64,000 nucleotides of DNA from Lichtheimia corymbifera B2541 (taxonomy: Eukaryota > Mucoromycota > Mucoromycetes > Mucorales > Lichtheimiaceae): contig JNEU01000871.1 of assembly GCA_000697475.1 (NCBI GenBank), positions 1-64,000 on the forward strand, read 5' to 3'. Numbering within the stretch: the first letter of the stretch is position 1; every line of letters starts with the position of its first letter. The notes beneath the pieces were generated by a model. The model saw only the letters and a list, made by a program, of their open reading frames with translations. It searched no databases and had not been told where the DNA came from. Shown piece after piece: positions 43,684-56,000 of this stretch. A program made the position numbers and the translations under genes.

Positions 43684-45387
43684 CCACCCCACGATATCAA
43701 TAAAATCACCACCGCCACCCCCAATGAAAATTTTCTTGTGCTCCAAAGGTTGCACAGCGGCAACACCGCATTGGATATTGCACAATGCATTTGGGATCAT
43801 CGTCATCACTATGCTATTCTTTTGCACCTGTAGACGATTCCCTCTTATTCTTGTTTTCAATTCAGCTTGGGAAGAAAATGACGGGTTGGTTGAATTTAAC
43901 GGGCACTTGTAATTAGAAAGACAAAAAGCACAAAGCAAAAGTGATTGCAGTGGTGGCTTGTCATCGTATAATGCTGGTCAAGAGATAAAAGGCTGGGCTC
44001 ATGTTACACACCAAGGCAACATAAAAGGGGAGGGTGATCTTGTTTTTCTTTGTTTATCAACATTCAACGTCATAATATAGCCTTTTCACGTGAGACATGC
44101 AATGAGTTACAAATACGTAGCGGAAAACTTATTTGGGTTTGCCAAAGGCAAGCATATCCTTTTGTCACCGTATCAGATTATTATTAATGGTTGAGCAAAG
44201 ATGGGCCATTGAGAAAAGCATGTTGGTAGGAAAAATGACAGGACGAATGATGTTCAATCGTTTGAGGTGGTTGTGGTGCCTGAATTTTCCTCATCGATTA
44301 ATGCATTTGCAAACTTACAATCAATAGGCAGGTCGGCAAATATGATCCGTCACACGTCGGATATATACTTGTTCCAGCACAATTAGCTGTGATGAGCACC
44401 GTCTTTGATTCTTAATTGCGCCTCCTTGAGACTAGGGTGAGGGGAAACCTTATCCCTTGTTGCTGTTGCATCTGCTCATTGGTGGGAAAAATCAAACCCG
44501 ATCGCGATTTATCATGTCTTTGAAATCCTGGAACAGCAGGATTTAACGCCGACGCATACTACATGAGCATTTATGTATTTATCTCGGTAAATGAATGCGG
44601 ATCAAGAAAAGTAGGACTTAACCTTATGCATATGGCTTCTTGGTTGTCTCATTTCAAAACACGATGTCGTGTGTTCAAAGTTGAAACGTTGTATCTTGCA
44701 AAATGTGGGGTAATAACCATGGTAGGAAATAGCCAATGCCGTGTGCAATGATACTTATCATCACATTATTGGTATTACCAAAGATTACTTGCGACAAGCA
44801 ACTAATAAACTTTATTTTGAAACCATGAATATGAGCGATAAGAATATGACAATGCATCATCGATGATTGGATTAATGGACCGGTAACAAACAAGGGTGCG
44901 AAAGGAAGATGAGTAATCAATCGCCTGATGAGACTAAGGTAATAGTATTGAAACAAAAGTAACGTAAGAAACAAAGGCCCTGTCTCAATATCCTGCGTTG
45001 AGTAATTATGATGGATCTAGTAGTCAGAGGCTGGGGAAGGTTGAATTAAGCGGAGCCAACTTCAACAGGCGTCGGTAGCAGCCGATCCACAAAATGGTTT
45101 GCCAGTGATACGCATCCCATACATAAACCTTGGTTATTTTCAACATGGAATGTACTTGCCAAGAGTCGCAAACATTTCCCAGCACTACCTGATCAGGACC
45201 GCGCTTATTTGTTATACGATTGTGTACCTAATCATTTGGTGTCATGATTTGCACTAGTTGACCTGTTTTCGGAGAAGGGTTAAACTTTTCCCTTTGAAAC
45301 CTTTTTAAAGAAGTGCATCGATCTTTTTCTTCGGTTTTGATCCGCTCTTTCTCCACTTTTTCTCGACGCAGTTTTCCTACATATTCC
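43684..45387. other. Intergenic region
   Basis: About 1.7 kb from the small-protein gene to the transporter start. Short open stretches (44133-44327, 44563-44751) have no recognisable features. Confidence 0.35.
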
Positions 45388-47260
45388 ATGCCGAACACCC
45401 CAGGATCCAACAAAGAATCCATTGAAGAACGCAACGAGATCACTCTCACCTCCGGTGATGACTTGAAAAAAGAGTTTTCCCATCACAGCAGTGATATCGA
45501 AAAGAACGTTCCATCCGATCTATCGGCCACCCAACAAAAAAATGACGACTTTGACGATCAAGAGGATCCTGCCAGTTATCCCGGCCTTGTCGAATGTGCT
45601 CCTTTTCCCACGCTTGGATCTGTAAATGAGATCACACAAACGCTGTCCAAAACATACACCAATAGAACAGCTCGTGGTATACCCAAAGGTGACGGATCCA
45701 TCCAAGATGAGGAAAATGAAGGCATATCACCAGCAATTGGTCAGGCATACCACACAGAAGGATGGAGAAATCCCGGTTGGCTTACCGTTATTGCCGTATT
45801 CCTTGTAAACTTTAGTGTATTTGGCACAGTATTTAGTTGGGGCAATTATCAAAAGCTGTATGTATTATGCGCTGCTCATATAATGTTCTCATATTGATAC
45901 CTTTATCCTTATAGCTACTTGAACGAAGTATACGCTGATCAAACCGACTCTTTTCGAATTGCATTTGTTGGCACGTCAGCCAATGCCATGCTATTATCCA
46001 CCGGTCTCTTCCTTCAGCCTGTCATTCGCAAGATCAAATATAGAGGTACCATGGCCATAGGCACCATTCTTGCACCTCTCGGTCTTATTCTTGCCAGCTT
46101 TGCTACTCAATTATGGCATGTGTGAGTATCACATTATATATATATATCAACCACATGGTATCTTGGTGGAAGCTGATGACAACGTTGTTTCCATAGTTAC
46201 CTTTCTCAAGGTATCCTTTTTGGCCTTGGCAGCGCATGTGTCTTTTCACCTTCCATCACGCTCCCATCACAATGGTTTGTTAAGAACCGCGCCCTTTCTA
46301 CGGGTCTTGCAGTGAGTGGATCCGGCGTAAGTATTACATACCAAGAAAAAAATGCTTGCATTGTATATTGAAATCCAAATGACAATTAGATTGGCGGTGT
46401 ATGTATCAGCATTATGACTCAGTCTTTGATTACCAGCATTGGCTATCGCAATGCTCTTCGAGTTAACGGCGCTCTTATCTTTGCTCTCTTGGTGATTGGA
46501 ACCTGTTTGGCTATTTCACGATACCCACCACCAAATCCCAAGGGTGGTTCAAGCCTTGCTATATTTGATCGTTCATTGCTCACCTGGAAGTACTTTTTTA
46601 TCGTGGTGTTTTCTTTCCTTGTACCTTTTGGTTATGTCGCACCCTTTTTCTTGACACCCACCTATGCCACGGTCATTGGTGCGGATGCATCTATGGGTGC
46701 ATCACTCGTCTCTATCATGTCCGCAGCTAATGCTGTGTGCCGAATTAGCCTTGGATTTGTCGGTGATCGATATGGTCGCTTGAACACCTTGTTTATTTTC
46801 ACGCTTCTCTCAGGTAAATTTCATTATTCGCTCTCATGGAACAGTATCTTATTTTTCTTATTCAGGCATCTTCACCATGGTGATCTGGCAATTTTCCGAT
46901 TCTTTTGGACCTTTTGTTGCATACTGTGTTCTCTTTGGTCTTACTGGCGGTGGTTTTGTGTCACTCTTGCCACCTGTCATTGCAGATATTGTTGGCATTG
47001 AGAATATCCAGAAAGGTGTCAGCTTTGCATACATGATGACTATGTTTGGCAGTAAGTATAAAAAGGACAGCTGCATGTGTCTCCGTACTCACATAGTTGT
47101 TGTATCAGATCTCCTCGGCACGCCTATTTCTGGTCAGCTTCAATCCAATTTTGGGTGGACCGCGGCTATCCAGTTTCCTGGTGCAATGACGGTTGCTGCT
47201 GCCTTGGGGGCTCTTTGTGCTCGCTTGTTGATGAGCCGGAAGATTTTCAAGAAGATTTAA
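45388..47260 (+). CDS. MFS transporter, monocarboxylate-permease (MCH) type
   Basis: Plasma-membrane or vacuolar major-facilitator carrier of the fungal monocarboxylate-permease group. Six exons: 45388-45857, 45915-46121, 46197-46326, 46390-46813, 46866-47051, 47109-47260 (522 residues). Residues 1-115 are a charged cytosolic tail. About twelve hydrophobic segments follow, starting LTVIAVFLVNFSVFGTVFSW, then YLNEVY. The MFS signature loop appears as VGDRYGRLNTLF between helices 8 and 9, and GVSFAYMMTMFGNLLGTPIS lies in the last pair. The substrate cannot be told from sequence. The frame extends upstream of 45388 with no ATG, so this start is secure. Confidence 0.92.
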
Positions 47261-48397
47261 AGCACTGCCATATTATTTTGTATTATTGACTTCTTCTCTT
47301 TACATACCCACGTCCTGTTCATCTTTTCTCTTTTACACCATTGTTCACGTCGCATCTTTGTACACCATATCAAATTACGTCATAATTATAGATAAATGCA
47401 TACGCCTTTTCCTTGTACAAGTCCCACAGGGTGGTTGTGAGTGAGTGTGTGTGGTCCCTTCATAAGTTGTTGAATGTTAAATGATCCATGGATGATGCTT
47501 GGCAGCATGCCTGCTTGCTTTATTTTGTGCTTATGGTAGCCGTCTTGAGGAATCATTACAATGCAAAGCGGATATTAAGAATCAGGGCGTGGAATAATAT
47601 ACCTTCGTGTTAAGGAATATATCACACACAGCTCTCCCGATCAAACCATTTCGCGCCATGTTGAGGTGGTGTTGAGTTACATACCGATGCATTTAATCGT
47701 CATGAGAACCCATAGCACGGATCATTGACAGCATAGTATTAGGTCACACCGGTATTAATGCTTCATACTTAGAAGGAGAAGGCTACCTTTACAATATTAA
47801 CTCTGTACACCATGAGCTCTGTAGTAGTGTGATCAGCTGTATTGTCTTGACCTTCTCAGCTAGCTCATTATCCCCGATGATTAGTTATATACTGCATCTC
47901 TCTCTCTCCTTTTTGGTATCTCGTTTACACTGCAAACTAAAATAATGCATATTCAGATCACAGGTGTAGCTTTATTACTAGCAATAAGAATACCATGGTG
48001 GTTGAGGGATCATCATAAAAGAAACGTGGTGCTTGTTGACGCTACAATTTTAGAGGTCAGTCTAACCATTTCAGGATGAAGGGATCTACACGGTTTGTTT
48101 TGCTGGTGGTATGCTTGATTCATGTGGCAAGAGCAGCTGACTTACTTTGGAAAAGCTATTAGAGATCAACACCAACTTTATATTCTTAAAAGAATATGAT
48201 ACATCCCATCAAGTTGACTAATGCATTAAAGGATAAAGGGTGTGGAACATTGGTGGCCATGGATACCATGATGATGGAGGGAGTATGATCAATAGTACAT
48301 GTAACGCTCAAAACTGAGTTTCCTTTTTCGTTGCATGGAACTAGGCGCTTGCCCATTTCGACTTTTTTTTCGTTTCCTTCCTCCCATATACCTCGCT
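47261..48397. other. Intergenic region
   Basis: About 1.1 kb between the transporter and the RhoGEF gene, same strand. A short CT run lies near 47900. The frame of the RhoGEF continues upstream to an in-frame ATG at 48335. Nothing else supported. Confidence 0.35.
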
Positions 48398-51300
48398 ATG
48401 GATTCTAATCATCCTGATGCATTCTCAAGGACGTTGGAGAGTCGACCTCGTTCACGCCATGTTCAACCTTCCAATCAGTCTACAGCATCGCCGTCATTTC
48501 CACATAGAGACGGCTCTGTAAATCGGCTCTCTCGCGTATTCGAACACAACCCCCAACCACCACACACTGCTTGTACAGCCAACACCACCTCTCGACGATT
48601 ACTCGATTCACAAACTAGCTCTCTCAATGGCACACCAGCACGACCTACATTGCCAACAAAACCTCCGTCACTACGTCTCTCTTCCTCCACTTATCAACAC
48701 ACTCACGATTCTCTATTGCCGAGCCCGTCATCCGAGAGTATGCCGTCGCCGGCTACAAGCACAGCTACAGTTGCTACCTCTGTGACCAGTTATACATCCG
48801 ATGCACAGCAACGTCCTTCATTCTCGGAAGAACAAGCCAAGAATGCTACTCAAAACGAGATTGATCAAACATCACTTGCTTTCAGTGATATTCGAGCCAA
48901 GTTCCAACAACAAGCACAATCTACAACACCATCAATATACAATGTAAGTGAATGCTTTATTGTGTGGTTAACGGATTATAGGATTAACAAAGTGTGACAT
49001 AGGTGAATGGTAGAAAGAATGGATATGTATCAACATCACCGCCATCCACGGCACCGCCTCCATTATTGCCAAAACAAGGTGCTGCCAAGCGGATGTCATC
49101 AATCAAGAACAATCAAAGACCAGCAACAGGGGTTACCACGACAATGCCAAGAACTGAAGAGGATGATGTGACCACACCAAGAAGCGGTTGTTTTGTTGCC
49201 GAATTGAGTAAACGATTGGAGCAAGCTGAAGGAGGAGCAGGATATCCAACATCACCACCACCACCACCCAAAGTAACATCAACTCGATATGTAAAACCTC
49301 GTCCTGGTTCACTACGCAACAAACCTGTCATTCCAGCACAACCCTTACCACCTACCAATAACAGCACAGAAACACGACATCCTCCTCCTCCCCCTCCTCC
49401 TCACTATCTATCCAAACGACCCTCTTCCTCCTCTGTCAATAATGGCATCATATCCACTTCCATCTCATCACCTATCACCAATACCAGCAACACATTACAT
49501 ATTCCAGCAATTCCGAGACATGAAACCGGTAACAGCACTGCGTCCACCTCCTCTCAATCCTCCTCAGTCGCTACCAACAACACTGAATCCTCTCCTTCAA
49601 GGAAACCATGGCATTATGGTGTTGCTCTCACTAGCTGGCTAACAGGTCATGATCATTCACATCAACCCAGCTTGAAAGATTCTATCACTATTGTCTCTTC
49701 CCATCCCGCAAGTCAAGATGATCGTCCTCCATCCGATGCTACCTCAGCCTATAGCACCCCTTCATTACCTGTGTCACCACAACCATCGGGAAAAGGATCC
49801 GATCGTGGAAAGGCTAAACGCAGCAAGGTGGTTCAAGAACTCGTCAGCACCGAAAAAGCTTATCAGAAGGACATGCTATTGCTGAAGGAGGTGTTCTATG
49901 ATCGGGCACAAGCTCCAGGTTCGCCATTGAGTAGAACGGATGTCAAGACCCTCTTTTCGAACCTATTGGATATTATTGAATTGGAGGCATCTTTTGTTGA
50001 AGCATTGGAGATTGCAACAGATAACCGTGATGATGAATCAATTACGATCGGTGCTGCTTTTCGCCAATTTGTAAGCATGCATAACAATGACGTATTGGCT
50101 TTTTACTAAGACTCTATGATAGATGTCAAGTATTGATTGTATCTATTGCGAGTATTGCAAACGACATGAAGATGCTGTATTACGTTTACAGGAGCTGGAG
50201 ATGAATGCTGATACGCATGCTTTTCTGAATGTGAGTTGAGCGGAAATATCGCGTGGTTGAATCATGACTTATGTTATATATATAGGATTGCCAAGCACAA
50301 ATGCAAGGGAAGACTACTAGCTGGGATTTGGGGAGCTTATTGATCAAACCCGTACAGCGTGTCCTCAAGTATCCATTACTTTTGCGGGTATGCAAGAACC
50401 TCATTAATGAAGCTTTGATCCCTACTCACTGAATTCGCTTAGGAAATCTTTCTATTGACACCTGCCGAGTATTCTGATCATGATGATCTGGCGAGTGCTA
50501 CACAAGAGATCCAAGAGGTAGCTGATCATATCAATGAGATTAAGCGACGCAAGGATATTGTGGAAAAGATTGTGGGCGACAAAAAGAAGACAGAGATCAA
50601 CGTAAGTATGGCGATGGGGGGACGTTCTATTTTATTGATGAACTAACACTATTACATTCTAGGTTGTGTAAGTTTTCATTCACCTTGGAATGTATAAGTA
50701 GAGCGAGATGATTGACATTCCTCGAATAGGCACGGCATCAATAAGAAGCTGACTCGACGAGCACAGCGATTCAAGCAGGCAACTGGTTTTGCAGCTGAAG
50801 CAACACAGGATGCGTCTTTTGATATGTTACACTTGCGATTTGAAGAACAACGTGAGATTGCTCAGCAGCTGGCACGAGATGTCCAAGGATGGGTGCGACA
50901 AGTCAAGAACCATTTTGAGACTTTACGTATTATGGCTGAGAGCTTGGAGACGTTATATAGCTCTTGGGGTGGAGTAAGAGTCAAGAGCATGCAGCGCATA
51001 CGAGCATTCGGTGAAATGACGACGGCCTTTTCATCCACCATGACGCGCGTGCTTGATAGCAAAGTACAAGGCATTGTCTATAGCCGCATTGATGGTTTCC
51101 TTACGGTGTTTGATAACCCCAGTCAAGTGATCAGCAAGCGCGCACAAAAATTACTTGATTATGATCGTGTTCGAGACATCAAATCCAAAGGCGATACCCC
51201 TGACAAGTCATTACAAGAGTCAGCAGATGCCTATGTTTCAATCAATGCACAACTTGTCGATGAGTTACCCAAGTTTTTCAAGTTGACTGGCGAATACTTT

Positions 51301-51609
51301 GATGTTATTATTGGCGAGCTTGCAGCTGTACAAATGTCGTTTTATGAAGAAATGACACGAGAATGGCAAAAGCTGTTACAAAAGCATTTCAGCACCAGTG
51401 GCACCGATCTCTCTACAGATGGAATCATTGCACAATATACAGCCAGCATGCAACACGTGGAACGACTCGTGCTAGACATCACACCACTCAACAAATCTGT
51501 ATGGAACGCGATACCCGGTGTGATCCCAAACACGCCACCTTCAATAGGCGACGAGAGGAGTAGTATCCGATCCATGTCCACTGCATCATACCAAGATAGT
51601 TACTTTTAA
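48398..51609 (+). CDS. Rho guanine-nucleotide exchange factor with DH and BAR domains
   Basis: Activates a Rho-family GTPase, in relatives such as S. pombe Gef1 the polarity GTPase Cdc42. Seven exons: 48398-48943, 49003-50070, 50123-50230, 50286-50387, 50443-50601, 50663-50667, 50730-51609 (955 residues). The first half is Pro/Ser-rich (PPPPPP runs, possible SH3 sites). The DH domain begins RSKVVQELVSTEKAYQKDML and holds the conserved LIKPVQRVLKYPLLL helix. The C-terminal third is helical and BAR-like (RTRAQRFKQ-type RRAQRFKQATGF, then LARDVQGWVRQVKNHF and FFKLTGEYFDVIIGELAAV). Exon 6 is only 5 bases (GTTGT). Without it the frame meets a stop at once. An in-frame ATG at 48335 would add 21 residues; 48398 is preferred because those residues look like leader. 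Confidence 0.92.
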
Positions 51610-51672
51610 CAATGATTTTCAAATGTACATATATAATGCTATTATTACTAGTAGTAATCTTGAATAGAATCA

Positions 51673-52811
51673 TCAACAGAGAGCGAGTTCGCGAGTGTAT
51701 TTATCGAGGTCATCGAGTTGTTTACGGAATTCACGTTCACTGATAAGTTTGTGCTTGTGCTTGAGAGCAATGCAGATGGCTTTGATGGTGGTCGATTTCA
51801 ATACAGCCACTTGATCGGGTTGTGTTGCATAAAACTCCTTCGCATCGACATAGGGTAGTTGTAACCAATAACCCCATACTGCTTCCACCACATGTCGATT
51901 CACCTATTATCCACCATCACAACCACTATTAGCATGCATAATAATAATATCTACGTCTATCTTTACCTTGGGTGTCACGTTATTCTCTAAACGAGCCGAG
52001 CCTCCCACAACTTGTGTTCTGCCAAAACCCAAGGTGTTGGCTTGCTCCTTCACCAGCTTACGCCATTTCGATCGAAAGTTTGCAATGTTGCCCTGGCAAG
52101 ATATTATAATACGATCGTTGGGGTCGATAGGCTGATCAATGTGAATGCCATTCGCTACGTCTGCTGCTTCTTCGTTGGTGATATATCGGCTTCGCACAAA
52201 AACACGTCGTTGTCGTCTCCAGAATTCTTTTTCTTTGTCTCTGGGTGTTGGTGTTTCTCCTATAGCAACAGGTGCATCCAGAGCAAGAGGCACTTGTAAC
52301 GAGGCTCGTCGATAAGCATAGTCAGATCGAAGCTTGTGGTGTTCGTTGGCTACTTTTTTGGGAGGGATGGATTTTGTATTGGATGTCGGCGTTGATGAAG
52401 ATGGTGATGATGAGGATGAGGATGGTGGTGGTGGTGGTGCTGCAACTGATTGCGGTTGAGGTGTCGTGGTGGATGGTATTTGTTGATGATTTACGGGGCG
52501 GTCATTGTCATTTTCAGTGTCGTGAGGTTGATGCCGAAAACGTTTGGATGGAACGGGTGTGCCGACACCAATCTCATTGAATGAAGATGCTATGTGAGGA
52601 TATCGTCTTTTATGCGAAGTATCGTTTCGGATATCTGAAAGTGGTGTTGATTTGAGTTGCTGTACATAAGTCAATGGATTGTCGCGAATAGAATATACAT
52701 CTACTCCTATAAAACGTATCAGGATTTGGGGCATCATCATAAGGGTAGCGGGTGTCATTTACGTTGATGAGATGATGAAGATGCTTTTCGTAATGATGAT
52801 ATAGATGACAT
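51673..52811 (-). CDS. Unrecognised protein with Ser/Pro-rich linker
   Basis: Three exons, from the start: 52811-52763, 52706-51967, 51903-51673 (339 residues). A basic Ser-rich N-terminus and a Pro/Ser stretch (PPPPPSSSSSSPSSS) precede a conserved-looking C-terminal half of about 170 residues. This half holds KEKEFWRRQRRVFVRSRYIT, ISCQGNIANFRSKWRKLVK, FGRTQVVGGSARLENNVTPK, RHVVEAVWGYWLQLPYV and KEFYATQPDQVAVLKSTT. It is basic and has aromatic W and Y positions like a nucleic-acid-binding or winged-helix domain, but I cannot name the family. It ends 63 bases from the RhoGEF 3' end, tail to tail. Confidence 0.75.
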
Positions 52812-53063
52812 GGCTATCGACACAATAAAAGTTTAGCATTCTCCATAATAAAGACAATGAACATGCATTGAATAGCGCTTTAAACCTTTTGCTTTGCCTT
52901 TCAAATGATTTGCGGCTCGGGCGTCGGTTTGGGGCATGATAATAGGAAGAATTGTGGAACAAGAGGCATGGCATTGGGGCCACACATTTTATAATTAAAG
53001 GCTCTATTGAAGTCACAACTCCGCTGATATTATATGTATGGGACACTAGCTATGCATGTATGT

Positions 53064-56000
53064 CTATTTCACCATCGAAGCCAAGAATAGCGCTTTCATA
53101 ATCTTGGGAAGATCCTTATTTTCGGAACAGATAGTAGCTTGGCTACCGAGCGCCTTTTGTAACCTACATAGTGGAACTTAGCACTCCTAACCAAACATCC
53201 AACCCCAATGAAAAGTAAATACTTACTGCTCAGCCTGGCCTTGCAACGAACCGATAAAAATCATTTGCGCAGTAACTCGGTCATCAGACTTCAAAACTAT
53301 GTGATTGGAGCATTGATCAGCATATGGTTGGTGTATATGCACGCTATCATCATCGTATCTTCAAATCTTACCTCTGGCGATATCATTGGGGTGGATATTG
53401 TATTGAGTGATATTGGCATCCGACATAACTACCACAAAGTAGTCATCGCCTTCTTCTTTGACGATTTCCTTCACTGAATGTGATACTGCACCAAGGGTGT
53501 TGTCTACAAGAGATCATGTCAAAAAACAGGGTCATAGTAAAAATTTGTCGTCATTTACCTCCACTTAGGCAGTATTGTGAATGGGCACGCATCTTGTTGA
53601 TAATCTCGAATTCCTCCTTCTCCGTTTTGGGGTGTTTTCCTGGAGTCACAAACTCAATATTGGCTCCATCGCCACTGTGACCAATGATGCTGTAGGCAAA
53701 CTTTTGCTCAAATCCTCTGAAGGCTTCCATCAACATAAGGGCTACTTCCAACGAGCGTTCCAAACGGCGATCATGGGTATTGAAGCGGAACATACTAGTG
53801 ATAGTTGAAGGAAAAGGAAGAGTAAGATTCACGAATATGGATACAACGTGTATTTCATGGTTGTTTACCTTGCAGATAAATCAAAAACAAAGTTCATACG
53901 TTTTGGCTTTTCTTGAAACAAACCAATTTCAGGGTCATCTTCACCACGCTTGCGATAAATTGCACGTTCACCGGTCAAACCTTCAATGCTATCGAGAAGT
54001 TAGCGCATACCATATATGTACCATTACAATTGACTTACATCTTGGTGTCATCCAAATCACCAGAGGCTTGATTTTTGAGCCATACTCGTTCTTTGTTTTT
54101 GGCTTCTACGCTTTCAAGAATGACGCGCAATTCACGCACCTCGCGGCGTACATTGTCCATATATTTTTGGAAGACCTATATTTACCCCCTGTGAGGATCG
54201 CTGAAGAATGGAAGAGAAATGGATGATCACATACCGTGTAATCTCCTTGTGTCATATCCAGCTTGGTCAACATCTTCTCCATGGCGTGTTCATGCATCTC
54301 CCTGTAAACCAGTGTTAGATAACGAATACGGCATTTACAGACATATACTACTTACTTTTGAGCTTCAGAGACCTCTTGGGGTTGGTCGCTTGCCGTACGC
54401 TATAATACCAACTTATAAGAATACAACGGCATGTCATTAGTGGAGTGTAATTAATTACCAGTTTGAGGTTGTTGATATCCTCAAAAGTAGCTTCATCACG
54501 TCCACCTTCATTCATATTGGCTCCAGAGCTAGCTCCACCACCACCTGATCCTTCGCCTTGGGATCCACTTGAGGTGCCATCACCCGATCCTTCACCACCT
54601 CCAGAACCTTGACCTGATCCTTGGCCTTGGCCTTGACCATTTCCTTGGCCTTTGCCGTTACTTTCACCAGGAGCAGAGGCTTCACCGACAACTTGTTGAT
54701 TTCCCTGCATATCTTCATTCTCAGGCTAGCAACAATAGATGCTTGTCAGTCAAATATGTAGCTGATTTACAAGTTTATAACACTACATACCTTGTCGGTT
54801 TCATAAATGACCGAAAGCGCTTTTTGGTCAACACCAACCATTTGTTTCCATGTCTGAGCTGCCTTGTAAAGCTCCATCGATTCCACCTGCCAAACACGCA
54901 CGACACCGGTGGCATCCATAGTAAGTAGGTTTCCATTTGGTAGCTCGCACATGGATGCGACATGACGCTCGACTTGGAACCTTGCAAAGCTGGGATACTC
55001 GCTAGCAATTGTTTAGTACACATATAAATAGGACGCAGAACAAATAAAGATATACCTCTCGATATTGCCCATGTCGGCCAAGGGTATCTTGATACGCCAA
55101 GCTTGATTTCTTGCAGGGTTCACAATGTCCAAGAATCCTTCAGGTCTTCCATCCTATAATGATGCACTTAGTAAAATGGATTTAGACATCACAAATAAAA
55201 GTACTTACAGCAGGTGGTTGAATGACAGCCATTTGCTTGGAGCGTGTTAAAGCCAAGGCACATCCCTTAATTCTTGCAGGTGCTTCTTCAACGTTGCCTT
55301 GCTTCAGATATGCATACACGTCAATTGTTCCAGTCTTGGTCAAGAAATTGTCAAACGAGCAACCATGTAACATGCTTGCAAACTTGTCAGCACGAACATT
55401 TTGAGCAAATTTGGCACCAGAACTATATCGCATGTCATCAGTTACTCGTACCAACCTATGCACATAGGTAGCAGATATACTTACGCAAACTCATTCCAGA
55501 AGACATTCACCAAGTCGCTCACATATTGGCCATTTTGACCGAGAGCCTGGATTGGTTCCATGATGGTTGGAATAGCCGAGGCGTCTTCAGAGTACACTGC
55601 ATAGGTGGCAGCATCACGACTTCCCTTTGCAAGCCAGAAATTCGGTTCCACGACAAGAATTTGTTTGACTATTGCATGGCATGAGTATCCATTGATCATT
55701 GATATGTAAATATGGCAAGTCAAAGATATATACTTACTGCGGATGGGCAAATTCAGGGTATACTGTTGTGATGTATTGAAGTCTAATACAGCCAAAGCAC
55801 TCTGATCCTCTTGGTAGAACACTATAGGGGTTGATGTTAACACACGATATCAATGATTCATCGTTCTCGCAAATCCATGCGACATACCAAGGATACCAAA
55901 GGCTGCCAATTCATTACACATGATGGACTTGATCGGTTCCATACCTCGAAGCTATCATTGGCAAAATCAATATCATCCACTTTTGTAATCATCTCATTTG

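Noticed and set aside
48335..48397. Extra 21-residue N-terminus for the RhoGEF
   Set aside because: In frame but hydrophobic-aromatic leader-like sequence unlike the following disordered region; 48398 is the better start, though 48335 cannot be excluded.
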